NCBI RefSeq assembly: GCF_014268595.2
Contig: NZ_CP077091.1
Coordinates: 2,192,501 to 2,256,500, forward strand
DNA: 64,000 nt
Direction: 5' to 3'
Origin: Pseudomonas hamedanensis
GTDB taxonomy: Bacteria; Pseudomonadota; Gammaproteobacteria; Pseudomonadales; Pseudomonadaceae
Made by a program: the position numbers and the translations under genes. Position 1 is the first letter of the stretch; each line of letters starts with the position of its first letter. The notes beneath the pieces were generated by a model. That model ran no database searches. It was not told where the DNA came from and worked only from the letters and a program-made list of their open reading frames with translations. Shown here piece after piece: positions 49,355-57,642 of the stretch.

Positions 49355-50653
49355 ATGCTCCGTTCCTTGCGCTTCGCCGCGCTGTTCAGCGGCCTTATTT
49401 CGAGTGCGTCCGCACTGGCGGTGGATATCGACGCCGCCAGTTATGGCTACCCGCTGACCAACCCGTTCGAGGCGACTATCGCCACGACTCCGCCGGACCT
49501 GCGTCCGGAATTGCCGCTGGACGACGACATCAACCAGTCCGATCGCAGCCTTACGCTGCGCCCGGAGCGCGAGTTCCAGTTGCCGGATAATTTCTGGGCG
49601 GTAAAGAAGCTTACTTATCGCATCGCCACCCAGGACAAGCCGGCACCGCTGATCTTCCTGATTGCCGGTACCGGCGCGCGCTATGACAGCACGCTCAACG
49701 AATACCTGAAAAAACTTTATTACAAGGCCGGCTACCACGTCGTGCAGCTGTCGTCGCCCACCAGCTTCGACTTCATCAGCGCCGCCTCGCGTTTCGCCAC
49801 CCCGGGCGTCACCAAGGAAGACGCCGAAGACATGTACCGGGTGATGCAAGCGGTGCGGGCGCAGAACCCGAAACTGCCGGTCACAGAGTATTACCTGACC
49901 GGCTACAGCCTCGGCGCGCTGGATGCCGCGTTCGTCGCGCACCTGGACGAGACGCGCCGCAGCTTCAACTTCAAGAAAGTGCTGCTGCTCAATCCGCCGG
50001 TCAACCTTTACACCTCGGTGACCAACCTCGACAAACTGGTGCAAACCGAGGTTAAAGGCATCAACAGCAGTACCACGTTCTATGAACTGGTACTGGGCAA
50101 GTTGACCCGCTACTTCCAGCAGAAGGGCTACATCGACCTCAACGATGCCTTGCTCTACGACTTCCAGCAGTCCAAGCAGCACCTGACCAATGAACAGATG
50201 GCCATGCTGATCGGTACGTCGTTCCGCTTCTCGGCAGCCGACATTGCCTACACCTCGGACCTGGTCAACCGTCGCGGGCTGATCACCCCGCCAAAGTACC
50301 CGATTACCGAAAGCACCAGCCTCACGCCGTTTCTCAAGCGTGCATTGCAGTGCGATTTCGACTGCTACCTGACCGAGCAGGTGATTCCGATGTGGCGTGC
50401 GCGCACCGACGGCGGCAGCCTGCTGCAACTGATCGATCAGGTCAGCCTGTATGCGCTCAAGGATTACCTGCACGACAGCCCGAAAATCGCCGTGATGCAC
50501 AACGCCGACGACGTCATCCTCGGCCCGGGCGACCTCGGTTTCCTGCGCAAGACCTTCGGTGACCGTCTGACCGTATATCCACTGGGCGGCCACTGCGGCA
50601 ACCTTAACTACCGCGTCAACAGCGACGCCATGCTGGAGTTCTTCCGTGGCTAA
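49355..50653 (+). CDS. Exported alpha/beta hydrolase, paired with MlaA
   Basis: A 432-residue secreted protein: signal peptide about 1-22 (ending ASALA), then an alpha/beta hydrolase core with the nucleophile elbow GYSLG (Ser185), an Asp at 385/386 (HNADDV) and His413 (GGHCGN) in the right order for a catalytic triad. The segment FLIAGTGARYDS near 101-112 would supply the oxyanion hole. Its 3' end overlaps the MlaA-like gene by eight bases, so the two are translationally coupled. A role in envelope lipid handling is inferred from this link; substrate unknown. Confidence 0.85.
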   Translation: MLRSLRFAALFSGLISSASALAVDIDAASYGYPLTNPFEATIATTPPDLRPELPLDDDINQSDRSLTLRPEREFQLPDNFWAVKKLTYRIATQDKPAPLIFLIAGTGARYDSTLNEYLKKLYYKAGYHVVQLSSPTSFDFISAASRFATPGVTKEDAEDMYRVMQAVRAQNPKLPVTEYYLTGYSLGALDAAFVAHLDETRRSFNFKKVLLLNPPVNLYTSVTNLDKLVQTEVKGINSSTTFYELVLGKLTRYFQQKGYIDLNDALLYDFQQSKQHLTNEQMAMLIGTSFRFSAADIAYTSDLVNRRGLITPPKYPITESTSLTPFLKRALQCDFDCYLTEQVIPMWRARTDGGSLLQLIDQVSLYALKDYLHDSPKIAVMHNADDVILGPGDLGFLRKTFGDRLTVYPLGGHCGNLNYRVNSDAMLEFFRG

Positions 50654-51434
50654 ATATCTCCTGCTGATTGCAGCGTTCCTCTGTGCAGGCGTGGCCCAGG
50701 CCGACAACAGCAAAGCCAATGCACCGGTGGTGGTCGACAGCGACGGTTTCAAGGAGCCGCTGACCAAACTCAAGTTCAACCCGGGCCTGGACCAGCGCGA
50801 GTTCGAGCGCTCGACGCTCAACGCGCTGAACGTCTACGACCCGCTGGAGTCGTGGAACCGTCGGGTCTATCACTTTAACTACCGCTTCGACCAGTGGGTG
50901 TTCCTGCCGGTGGTTGACGGGTATCGCTACATCACGCCGAGCTTCGTGCGCACCGGGGTGAGCAACTTCTTCAACAACATTGGCGACGTGCCGAACCTGG
51001 TCAACAGCCTGTTGCAGTTCAAGGGCCAGCGCTCGATGGAAACCACTGCGCGCCTGCTGCTCAACACCACGATCGGCATCGCCGGCCTGTGGGACCCGGC
51101 GACCGCCATGGGCCTGCCGCGCCAGAGCGAAGACTTCGGCCAGACCCTGGGCTTCTATGGCGTGCCGGGGGGCGCCTACTTCGTGCTGCCGATCTTCGGC
51201 CCCTCGAACATTCGCGACACTGCAGGCCTTGCTGTGGATTACACCGCCGACTCTGCGATCAACTTCCTCAATGTGGCGGAAGTCAGCTCCAACCATCCTG
51301 AAGTCTGGGCATTGCGTGCGATCGACAAGCGCTATCAGACCAGCTTCCGCTATGGCCAGATGAACTCGCCGTTCGAGTACGAGAAAGTGCGTTACGTGTA
51401 CACCGAGGCGCGTAAATTGCAGATTGCCGAGTAA
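50646..51434 (+). CDS. mlaA: MlaA/VacJ family protein
   Basis: A 262-residue member of the family that removes phospholipids from the outer leaflet of the outer membrane. Conserved stretches are DPLESWNRRVYHFN near 58-71 and GVPGGAYFVLPIFGPSN near 169-185. It starts at GTG inside the end of the hydrolase gene. The signal peptide appears to end AGVAQA/D; the only nearby Cys (FLC) is not in a proper lipobox, so it may be a soluble periplasmic or differently anchored MlaA. The rest of the Mla pathway is not in the window. A terminator follows. Confidence 0.88.
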   Translation: MAKYLLLIAAFLCAGVAQADNSKANAPVVVDSDGFKEPLTKLKFNPGLDQREFERSTLNALNVYDPLESWNRRVYHFNYRFDQWVFLPVVDGYRYITPSFVRTGVSNFFNNIGDVPNLVNSLLQFKGQRSMETTARLLLNTTIGIAGLWDPATAMGLPRQSEDFGQTLGFYGVPGGAYFVLPIFGPSNIRDTAGLAVDYTADSAINFLNVAEVSSNHPEVWALRAIDKRYQTSFRYGQMNSPFEYEKVRYVYTEARKLQIAE

Positions 51435-51446
51435 TTTTGGCGGGTA

Positions 51447-51487
51447 CAAAAAAGGGCCATTCGATGCAAGTCGAATGGCCCTTTTTC
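51447..51487 (+). terminator. Intrinsic terminator of the hydrolase-mlaA unit
   Basis: A 14-bp stem AAAGGGCCATTCGA/TCGAATGGCCCTTT with a 6-nt loop, followed by TTC. It is flanked by A residues on the other side, so it may work both ways. Confidence 0.9.
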
Positions 51488-51507
51488 ATGGCACAACACC
51501 CACCAAC

Positions 51508-51596
51508 TGTAGGAGTGAGCCTGCTCGCGATAGCGGTGTGTCAGACGATTAATTTGTGTCTGATACACCGCTGTCGCGAGCAGGCTCACTCCTACA
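51508..51596. repeat. REP doublet (family 1), long-spacer type
   Basis: Inverted REP copies at 51508-51530 and 51574-51596 separated by 43 bp. The inner flanks also pair (GCGGTGTGTCAGAC with GTCTGATACACCGC, imperfect). Between convergent mlaA and DUF808 genes. Confidence 0.93.
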
Positions 51597-51607
51597 AGGG
51601 TTCGTGT

Positions 51608-52522
51608 TCAGCCTTTTATTGCGCGCCAGATCTTGCCGACGACGGCAACCACCGCCAACACCACCGCCCCGGCAATAATCCCCGCCACGCCATTGAGAAG
51701 CATCGGCACCGCGAAGCCTGCACTGCCTGCTGCCGCGCCAACGCCTTCAATCCAGTGATGCACCACCGGCACGCCGTGGGTGAGGATGCCGCCGCCGACC
51801 AGAAACATCGCCGCCGTACCGACCACCGACAGGGTTTTCATCATGTATGGCGCCGCGCTGAGGATGCCGCTGCCGATTTTTTTCGCCATTTGCCCAGGCT
51901 TCTGGGTCAGCCACAGGCCCAGGTCGTCGAGTTTGACGATGCCGGCGACCAGGCCGTAAACGCCCACAGTCATGACGAGGGCGATGCCGGACATCACCAC
52001 CACTTGCTGGGTCAGTGAGGCATCCGCCACTGTGCCGAGGGTGATGGCAATAATTTCTGCCGAGAGGATGAAGTCTGTGCGAACCGCGCCCTTGATCTTG
52101 TCTTTCTCAAAAGCGACCAGATCGGTGGCCGGGTCGGCGACGGCTTCGGTCAACTGCGCATGCCCGGCTTCGTCTTCCTCTTTGCTGTGCAGGAATTTGT
52201 GCGCGAGCTTTTCGAAACCCTCGAAGCACAAGTACGCACCACCGACCATCAGCAACGGCGTCACCAGCCATGGCACGAATGCGCTGATCGCCAGCGCCGA
52301 CGGCACCAGGATCAGTTTGTTGACGAACGAGCCCTTGGCCACCGCCCAGACCACGGGAATTTCCCGCTCGGCACGCACGCCGGAGACCTGCTGGGCATTG
52401 AGCGCCAGATCGTCACCGAGCACGCCGGCGGTCTTCTTCGCAGCCATTTTAGTCATCAATGCAACGTCATCCAGAACGGTGGCGATGTCATCGATCAGCA
52501 CCAGCAAACTGCTTCCTGCCAT
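51608..52522 (-). CDS. DUF808 domain-containing inner-membrane protein (YedI type)
   Basis: A 304-residue membrane protein with several hydrophobic segments (about 90-110, 163-205, 225-250 and 270-300) and a family-typical N-terminus [21 protein letters not shown]. Function unknown. The ATG at 52522 was chosen because it gives this N-terminus; the open frame continues 195 codons upstream, antisense to the TetR gene, which is spurious. Divergent from that TetR gene. Confidence 0.9.
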   Translation of the reverse strand: MAGSSLLVLIDDIATVLDDVALMTKMAAKKTAGVLGDDLALNAQQVSGVRAEREIPVVWAVAKGSFVNKLILVPSALAISAFVPWLVTPLLMVGGAYLCFEGFEKLAHKFLHSKEEDEAGHAQLTEAVADPATDLVAFEKDKIKGAVRTDFILSAEIIAITLGTVADASLTQQVVVMSGIALVMTVGVYGLVAGIVKLDDLGLWLTQKPGQMAKKIGSGILSAAPYMMKTLSVVGTAAMFLVGGGILTHGVPVVHHWIEGVGAAAGSAGFAVPMLLNGVAGIIAGAVVLAVVAVVGKIWRAIKG

Positions 52523-52657
52523 GAATCCTGTTTCCTTCTGTGTATGAATGTTGCCAAGCATAACGCGACCGCCGGCCACAGGCTGCATTGTTGAGCGTCG
52601 CTCAAGGCCGGTGCTACCATGCGCCACCGCCAGAACAGGCAAGGAATCACCGGGTTT

Positions 52658-53263
52658 ATGAGCACAATCCGCGAGCGTAACAAAGAACTGATCCTGCGCG
52701 CCGCCAGCGAAGAGTTTGCCGACAAGGGCTTCGCGGCGACCAAAACCAGCGACATCGCCGCCAAGGCGGGATTGCCCAAGCCCAACGTTTACTACTACTT
52801 CAAGTCCAAGGAAAACCTCTACCGCGAGGTGCTGGAAAGCATCATCGAGCCGATTTTGCAGGCCTCGACCCCATTCAACCCGGACGGCGTGCCGAGCGAG
52901 GTGCTGAGCGGCTACATCCGCTCGAAAATCCGCATCTCCCGCGACCTGCCCTTCGCCTCCAAGGTGTTCGCCAGCGAAATCATGCACGGCGCCCCACACC
53001 TGAGCGCCGATCTGGTCGAACAACTCAACGCCCAGGCCAAGCACAACATCGATTGCATCCAGAGCTGGATCGACCGCGGCCAGATCGCCCCGATCGACCC
53101 CAACCACCTGATGTTCAGCATCTGGGCCGCGACCCAGACCTACGCCGACTTCGACTGGCAGATTTCTGCGGTGACCGGCAAAGACAAGCTGGACGAGGCG
53201 GATTATGAGGCTGCGGCGCAGACGATTATCCGGTTGGTGTTGAAGGGGTGTGAGCCGGACTGA
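52658..53263 (+). CDS. TetR family transcriptional regulator (RutR-like)
   Basis: A 201-residue repressor with an N-terminal TetR helix-turn-helix ([14 protein letters not shown] then [26 protein letters not shown], about residues 10-53) and a C-terminal ligand domain resembling RutR/YcdC. The ATG at 52658 gives MSTIRERN; an upstream start is possible but unsupported. It is divergent from the DUF808 gene and could control it, and it lies near the glyoxylate operon and RAYT. The ligand is unknown. Confidence 0.88.
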   Translation: MSTIRERNKELILRAASEEFADKGFAATKTSDIAAKAGLPKPNVYYYFKSKENLYREVLESIIEPILQASTPFNPDGVPSEVLSGYIRSKIRISRDLPFASKVFASEIMHGAPHLSADLVEQLNAQAKHNIDCIQSWIDRGQIAPIDPNHLMFSIWAATQTYADFDWQISAVTGKDKLDEADYEAAAQTIIRLVLKGCEPD

Positions 53264-53281
53264 AAGACCGTAGCGATGCTA

Positions 53282-53345
53282 TCGCGAGCAGGCTCGCTCC
53301 TACAGGGGAATGTATTCCAACTTGTAGGAGTGAGCCTGCTCGCGA
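53282..53345. repeat. REP doublet (family 1) on the 3' side of the RAYT gene
   Basis: Inverted REP copies at 53282-53304 and 53323-53345 with an 18-bp spacer; it ends 22 bp from the RAYT stop codon. Confidence 0.93.
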
Positions 53346-53366
53346 TCGAGGCGACGCGGTCCCGGC

Positions 53367-53825
53367 TCAAACCCAGATCGCCCCCCAAAGCGGATATTCG
53401 CCAAGCTTGTCAACCAGCCCTGCGCGCAATGGATTGGCTACTACATACCGCGCCATTTTCACTAAATCATCGTCCTTTCGCAGCGCCCGATCATGAAAAC
53501 CTCTCTGCCAGAGCACGCTGATTTCACCAGTCGCTTGCCTCACAGACCTGGTGCTCAGCGACTTGGTTTTTTGCATCAGCGCACTCAATGAACCGCTTCG
53601 TAATTCAATCAGCCAATGGAAATGGTCTGGCATGACAACCCAGGCCAGTGAATTTACCAATCCCGATTCTTGCGCATTCTGCAACTGGTCAGCGACCAGC
53701 CTACCCAAGGCAAAATCCGTAAAGATCGGCCTTCGTTGATGGGTGTTACTGGTCAGCAGATAGATTCGGCTGACTTCGGCATAGCGCCCGACTCGCAATT
53801 TATGTGCAGCAGGTAGATCCGGCAT
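53367..53825 (-). CDS. REP-associated tyrosine transposase (RAYT)
   Basis: A 152-residue Y1-type transposase of the REP-associated family. The HUH motif MPDHFHWL has His68 and His70, the likely nucleophile Tyr127 lies in MARYVVANPLRAGLV, and LWQRGFHDRAL near 105-115 is the other family signature. Family members bind and nick REP hairpins as single strands. REP doublets of family 1 lie on both sides (53282-53345 and 53921-54011), which is the typical RAYT arrangement. The gene looks intact; the ATG at 53825 is preferred to one seven codons upstream. Confidence 0.93.
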   Translation of the reverse strand: MPDLPAAHKLRVGRYAEVSRIYLLTSNTHQRRPIFTDFALGRLVADQLQNAQESGLVNSLAWVVMPDHFHWLIELRSGSLSALMQKTKSLSTRSVRQATGEISVLWQRGFHDRALRKDDDLVKMARYVVANPLRAGLVDKLGEYPLWGAIWV

Positions 53826-53920
53826 TCCTTTGCCTCCTGTGAGCAAGTCATAAAAGGCTAGTACGGGGAATGCGAATGGAGCGGGCTAACTGTTGGCAGG
53901 ATGTGTCTGGGAGATAGCTA

Positions 53921-54011
53921 TCGCGAGCAGGCTCACTCCTACAGGGGATTTGTGGGATTCAGACATTTTGTGTCCAGCACAAATCCCCTGTAGGAGTGAG
54001 CCTGCTCGCGA
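53921..54011. repeat. REP doublet (family 1) on the 5' side of the RAYT gene
   Basis: Inverted REP copies at 53921-53943 and 53989-54011 with 45 bp between, GTAGGAG ends inward. The palindrome extends inward through CAGGGGATTTGTG (53942-53954) and CACAAATCCCCTG (53978-53990), leaving about 23 bp of loop. It is the only long-spacer doublet with this orientation. Confidence 0.92.
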
Positions 54012-54035
54012 AAGCGGTTATTCAAACGCTGACAT

Positions 54036-54476
54036 TCACACAGCCACCCCGCCATCCGCCCTCAAATCCAGCGCCTCAACCGCCCTGATCGCCACTTGCT
54101 CATCCACATCCGACAAATCCCCGCTGATCCCGATCGCGCCCAGCACTTCCCCTGTCTGATTGCGAATCAACACACCGCCCGGTGCCGGCACGACGCTGCC
54201 CTCGCCCATGCTGTTGAGGGCGGCAAAAAAAGCTGGGCGTTGTTGCGCGTCTTGCGCCAGTAGCCGTGAGCCTTTGCCCAGGGCGATGGCGCCCCAGGCT
54301 TTGCCGATGGCGATGTTGGGGCGCAGCAGGCTGGCGCCGTCTTCGCGTTGCAGGGCGATCAGGTGGCCGCCGGTGTCGAGTACCGCGATGGTCAGCGGCG
54401 CGGCGTTGATGCCGCGCCCTGCGCTGATGGCTTCGCTGACCAGGTTGACTGCGACTTTCAAGGTTAAAGCGCTCAT
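54036..54476 (-). CDS. GlcG/HbpS family heme-binding-like protein (DUF336)
   Basis: A 146-residue protein of the GlcG/HbpS family: conserved ITIAVLD-like TIAVLDTGGHLIALQRED near 28-45, the KA-rich KAWGAIALGKGS segment, and GGVLIRNQTGEVLGAIGISGD near 99-119. Members are found in glycolate (glcG) and diol-utilisation clusters; some bind heme, most have no proven activity. Here it is divergent from gcl, which supports a link to glyoxylate metabolism (inference). The ATG at 54476 is the family start. Its 3' end abuts a REP doublet. Confidence 0.88.
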   Translation of the reverse strand: MSALTLKVAVNLVSEAISAGRGINAAPLTIAVLDTGGHLIALQREDGASLLRPNIAIGKAWGAIALGKGSRLLAQDAQQRPAFFAALNSMGEGSVVPAPGGVLIRNQTGEVLGAIGISGDLSDVDEQVAIRAVEALDLRADGGVAV

Positions 54477-54569
54477 GGTGCCGTCCTCATTTTGTTATAG
54501 GGAAAGTCGTGGGACTGTGCGTTTCTGCCGCAGCCCGATAAAACAAATAGAACACAATGACGTATGTTT

Positions 54570-54579
54570 TTGTATACAA
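54570..54579. promoter_or_regulatory. Candidate operator, TTGTATACAA (site 1)
   Basis: A perfect 10-bp palindrome TTGTATACAA, about 94 bp before the divergent GlcG gene. Identical to site 2 at 54708. It matches the core of the B. subtilis GntR operator, so a GntR-type regulator is suggested. Confidence 0.6.
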
Positions 54580-54663
54580 TAATTCTCGAAAAGCGCCACA
54601 TGCGACGAAAAGCCACAGCAAAGCGGGCTTCCGACGAATGAAACAGGCGCTTGAGAAAATGGA

Positions 54664-54693
54664 TTGACCTGCGCCGTCCGCCGTGAATAAACT
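54664..54693 (+). promoter_or_regulatory. Candidate promoter of the gcl operon
   Basis: TTGACC at 54664-54669 with weak -10 options TAAACT (54688-54693, 18-bp spacer) or ATAAAC (17 bp). Site 2 would lie about 15-25 bp downstream of the -10, a good place for repression. Confidence 0.4.
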
Positions 54694-54707
54694 CTGCGCA
54701 AAGCCAC

Positions 54708-54717
54708 TTGTATACAA
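54708..54717. promoter_or_regulatory. Candidate operator, TTGTATACAA (site 2)
   Basis: A second perfect TTGTATACAA, 27 bp before the gcl ATG and 138 bp from site 1. Two identical copies in a 268-bp gap are unlikely by chance. Confidence 0.65.
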
Positions 54718-54744
54718 TTACAAAACGTAAAGAGGCACAAAACC

Positions 54745-56520
54745 ATGAGCAAAATGAGAGCAATCGAAGCCGCCGTTCTGGTGATGCGCCGTGAAGGGGT
54801 TGATACCGCTTTTGGCATCCCGGGCGCAGCGATCAACCCGCTGTACTCCGCCTTGCAGAAGGTCGGTGGCATCGATCACGTCCTTGCTCGCCACGTTGAA
54901 GGCGCCTCGCACATGGCCGAGGGCTACACCCGCACCAAGGCCGGCAACATCGGCGTGTGCATCGGTACATCCGGCCCGGCCGGTACCGACATGGTCACCG
55001 GGCTCTACAGCGCCTCGGCCGACTCGATTCCAATCCTCTGCATTACCGGCCAGGCACCCCGCGCCCGTATGCACAAGGAAGACTTCCAGGCGGTCGACAT
55101 CACCAGCATCGTCAAGCCAGTCACCAAGTGGGCAACCACCGTTCTCGAACCGGGCCAGGTGCCTTACGCGTTCCAGAAAGCTTTTTATGAAATGCGCTCC
55201 GGCCGCCCAGGCCCGGTGCTGATCGATCTGCCGTTCGATGTGCAGATGGCCGAAATCGAATTCGACATCGACGCCTACCAGCCGCTGCCACTGGCCAAAC
55301 CGACTGCGACCCGCGTGCAAGTCGAGAAAGCCCTGGCGTTACTGGATCAGGCCGAGCGTCCACTGCTGGTTGCCGGTGGCGGCATCATCAACGCCGATGC
55401 CAGCGATCTGCTGGTCGAGTTCGCCGAGCTGACCGGCATCCCGGTCATCCCGACCCTGATGGGCTGGGGCACCATTCCTGACGATCACCCGTTGATGGTC
55501 GGCATGGTCGGTTTGCAGACGTCGCACCGTTACGGCAACGCGACGATGCTCAAATCCGACGTGGTGCTGGGCATCGGTAACCGTTGGGCCAACCGTCACA
55601 CCGGTTCGGTCGACGTTTACACCGAAGGTCGCAAGTTCATTCACGTCGACATCGAAGGCACGCAAATCGGCCGCGTGTTCACCCCTGATCTGGGCATCGT
55701 TTCCGACGCGGCCGCCGCGCTGACCGTGTTCATCGAGGTCGCCCGTGAATGGCAAGCCGCCGGCAAGCTGAAAAACCGCAGCGCGTGGCTGCAGGATTGC
55801 CAGCAGCGCAAGGCCAGCCTGCATCGCAAAACCCACTTCGACAACGTGCCGGTCAAGCCGCAGCGCGTATACGAAGAAATGAACCAGGTGTTCGGTAAAG
55901 ACACCTGCTACGTCAGCACCATTGGTCTGTCGCAGATTGCCGGCGCGCAGTTCCTGCATGTCTACAAACCGCGTCACTGGATCAACTGTGGCCAGGCCGG
56001 CCCGTTGGGCTGGACCATTCCGGCGGCGCTGGGCGTGGTCAAGGCCGATCCGAACCGCAAAGTCGTGGCCCTGTCGGGGGACTATGACTTCCAGTTCATG
56101 ATCGAAGAACTGGCGGTCGGCGCTCAGTTCAAACTGCCGTACATCCACGTCGTGGTGAACAACTCGTACCTGGGTCTGATCCGTCAGGCACAGCGCGGGT
56201 TCGAAATGGACTACTGCGTGCAGCTGTCCTTCGATAACCTGAACGCGCCGGAACTCAACGGTTACGGTGTCGACCACGTCGCGGTTGCCGAAGGCCTCGG
56301 CTGCAAGGCGCTGCGGGTGTTCGAACCATCGGAAATCGCCCCTGCCCTGCGCAAGGCCGAACAAATGATCGAAGAGTTCAAGGTGCCGGTGATCGTCGAA
56401 ATCATTCTGGAGCGTGTGACCAACATCTCCATGGGTACCGAGATCAACGCGGTCAACGAGTTTGAAGACCTGGCACTGGTCGGCAACGACGCGCCGACGG
56501 CGATTTCGTTGCTTGACTGA
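54745..56520 (+). CDS. gcl: Glyoxylate carboligase (tartronate-semialdehyde synthase)
   Basis: ThDP-dependent enzyme joining two glyoxylates to tartronate semialdehyde and CO2. The 591-residue product has the acetolactate-synthase fold. Val51 ([13 protein letters not shown]) replaces the otherwise universal catalytic Glu of ThDP enzymes, as known for E. coli Gcl, which is diagnostic. The ThDP motif [12 protein letters not shown] near 449-460 and [10 protein letters not shown] near 472-481 are present. It is the first gene of gcl-hyi-glxR-ttuD-pyk. The operator pair upstream suggests repression unless glyoxylate (or a purine-derived signal) is present. Confidence 0.97.
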   Translation: MSKMRAIEAAVLVMRREGVDTAFGIPGAAINPLYSALQKVGGIDHVLARHVEGASHMAEGYTRTKAGNIGVCIGTSGPAGTDMVTGLYSASADSIPILCITGQAPRARMHKEDFQAVDITSIVKPVTKWATTVLEPGQVPYAFQKAFYEMRSGRPGPVLIDLPFDVQMAEIEFDIDAYQPLPLAKPTATRVQVEKALALLDQAERPLLVAGGGIINADASDLLVEFAELTGIPVIPTLMGWGTIPDDHPLMVGMVGLQTSHRYGNATMLKSDVVLGIGNRWANRHTGSVDVYTEGRKFIHVDIEGTQIGRVFTPDLGIVSDAAAALTVFIEVAREWQAAGKLKNRSAWLQDCQQRKASLHRKTHFDNVPVKPQRVYEEMNQVFGKDTCYVSTIGLSQIAGAQFLHVYKPRHWINCGQAGPLGWTIPAALGVVKADPNRKVVALSGDYDFQFMIEELAVGAQFKLPYIHVVVNNSYLGLIRQAQRGFEMDYCVQLSFDNLNAPELNGYGVDHVAVAEGLGCKALRVFEPSEIAPALRKAEQMIEEFKVPVIVEIILERVTNISMGTEINAVNEFEDLALVGNDAPTAISLLD

Positions 56521-56535
56521 TTGCTGACAGCTGAT

Positions 56536-56635
56536 CGTTCCCACGCTCTGCGTGGGAATGCAGCCCGGGACGCTCCGCGTCCCAAAGCGGACGCAGAGCG
56601 TCCATTGAGGCATTCCCACGCAGAGCGTGGGAACG
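56536..56635. repeat. Palindromic repeat, family 3 (CGTTCCCACGCTCTGCGTGGG)
   Basis: Outer arms CGTTCCCACGCTCTGCGTGG and complement bound a 100-bp element with an inner stem (GGGACGCTCCGCGTCCC, GGACGCAGAGCGTCC). It fills the gcl-hyi gap. A copy in opposite orientation is at 61385-61487. Confidence 0.87.
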
Positions 56636-56658
56636 AGAATCTAGAACGGGAGACCACC

Positions 56659-57441
56659 ATGCCGCGTTTCGCAGCCAACCTGTCCATGCTGTTCACCGAA
56701 CAGGATTTCCTTGCCCGTTTCGACGCCGCCGCCAAGGCCGGTTTCAGTGGCGTGGAATACCTGTTTCCGTACGATTTCAGCTCCGCCGAGATCAAGTCCA
56801 AACTCGACGCCAACGGTCTGACCCAAGTGCTGTTCAACCTGCCGGCCGGTGACTGGGCCAAGGGCGAGCGTGGTATCGCCTGCCTGCCGGACCGCGTCGA
56901 TGAGTTCCGTGCCGGAGTCGATCTGGCGATTGCCTACGCGCAAGTGCTGGGCAACACCCAGGTCAACTGCCTGGCCGGTATCCGCCCGCAAGGCGTCGAC
57001 GATGCCACGATTGAAAAGACCTTCGTCGCCAACCTCAAATACGCCGCCGACAAGCTGCAAGCGGTGGGCATCAAACTGGTGATGGAAGCGATCAACACCC
57101 GCGACATCCCCGGCTTCTACCTGAACAACACGGCGCAGGCCCTGTCGATTCGCGAGCAGGTCGGCAGCGCCAATCTGTTCCTGCAATACGACATCTATCA
57201 CATGCAAATCATGGAAGGCGATCTGGCCCGCACCCTGCAATCGCACCTGGGCGAGATCAACCATGTGCAGCTCGCGGACAACCCGGGGCGCAACGAACCG
57301 GGCACCGGTGAGATCAACTACCGCTTCCTGTTCGAACACCTCGACCGCATCGGTTATCAGGGTTGGGTGGGTTGCGAGTACAAGCCGTTGACCACCACTG
57401 AAGCGGGCCTGGGCTGGCTGAAGTCGCACAACGCAATTTGA
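56659..57441 (+). CDS. hyi: Hydroxypyruvate isomerase
   Basis: Interconverts hydroxypyruvate and tartronate semialdehyde. The 260-residue product is a xylose-isomerase-like TIM barrel starting MPRFAANLSMLFTEQDFLARF, the usual Hyi N-terminus, with VMEAINTRDIPGF near 145-157 (metal-binding Glu) and HVQLADNPGRNEPGTGEINY near 200-219. A TIM-barrel alternative (other sugar isomerase) is excluded by the operon. It starts 138 bp after gcl; the gap is nearly all repeat. Confidence 0.95.
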   Translation: MPRFAANLSMLFTEQDFLARFDAAAKAGFSGVEYLFPYDFSSAEIKSKLDANGLTQVLFNLPAGDWAKGERGIACLPDRVDEFRAGVDLAIAYAQVLGNTQVNCLAGIRPQGVDDATIEKTFVANLKYAADKLQAVGIKLVMEAINTRDIPGFYLNNTAQALSIREQVGSANLFLQYDIYHMQIMEGDLARTLQSHLGEINHVQLADNPGRNEPGTGEINYRFLFEHLDRIGYQGWVGCEYKPLTTTEAGLGWLKSHNAI

Positions 57442-57459
57442 TTGACCACGCATAGCCCT

Positions 57460-57591
57460 TGTGGCGAGGGGATTTAGCGAATCGTCGCACCGCCCCGTTC
57501 GGCTGCGCAGCAGTCGTAGTCGCTACACCCGCGCATTGCAAAAATCTGGGGCAGCTGCGCTGCCCAACGGGGATAAATCCCCTCGCCACAA
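57460..57591. repeat. Palindromic repeat, family 2
   Basis: Begins TGTGGCGAGGGGATTTA and ends GGATAAATCCCCTCGCCACA; the left arm has lost its TCCCC. Total 132 bp, equal to the copy at 29451-29582 although the middles differ. It fills the hyi-glxR gap. Confidence 0.83.
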
Positions 57592-57642
57592 AAGCTCACC
57601 AGCCATAGGTTGGGGGCACGACAAAAACAAGAGGATTTTCTC

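Noticed and set aside
51608..53107. A 499-residue version of the DUF808 protein
   Set aside because: The extra part is antisense to the TetR gene; the family N-terminus MAGSSLL begins at 52522.
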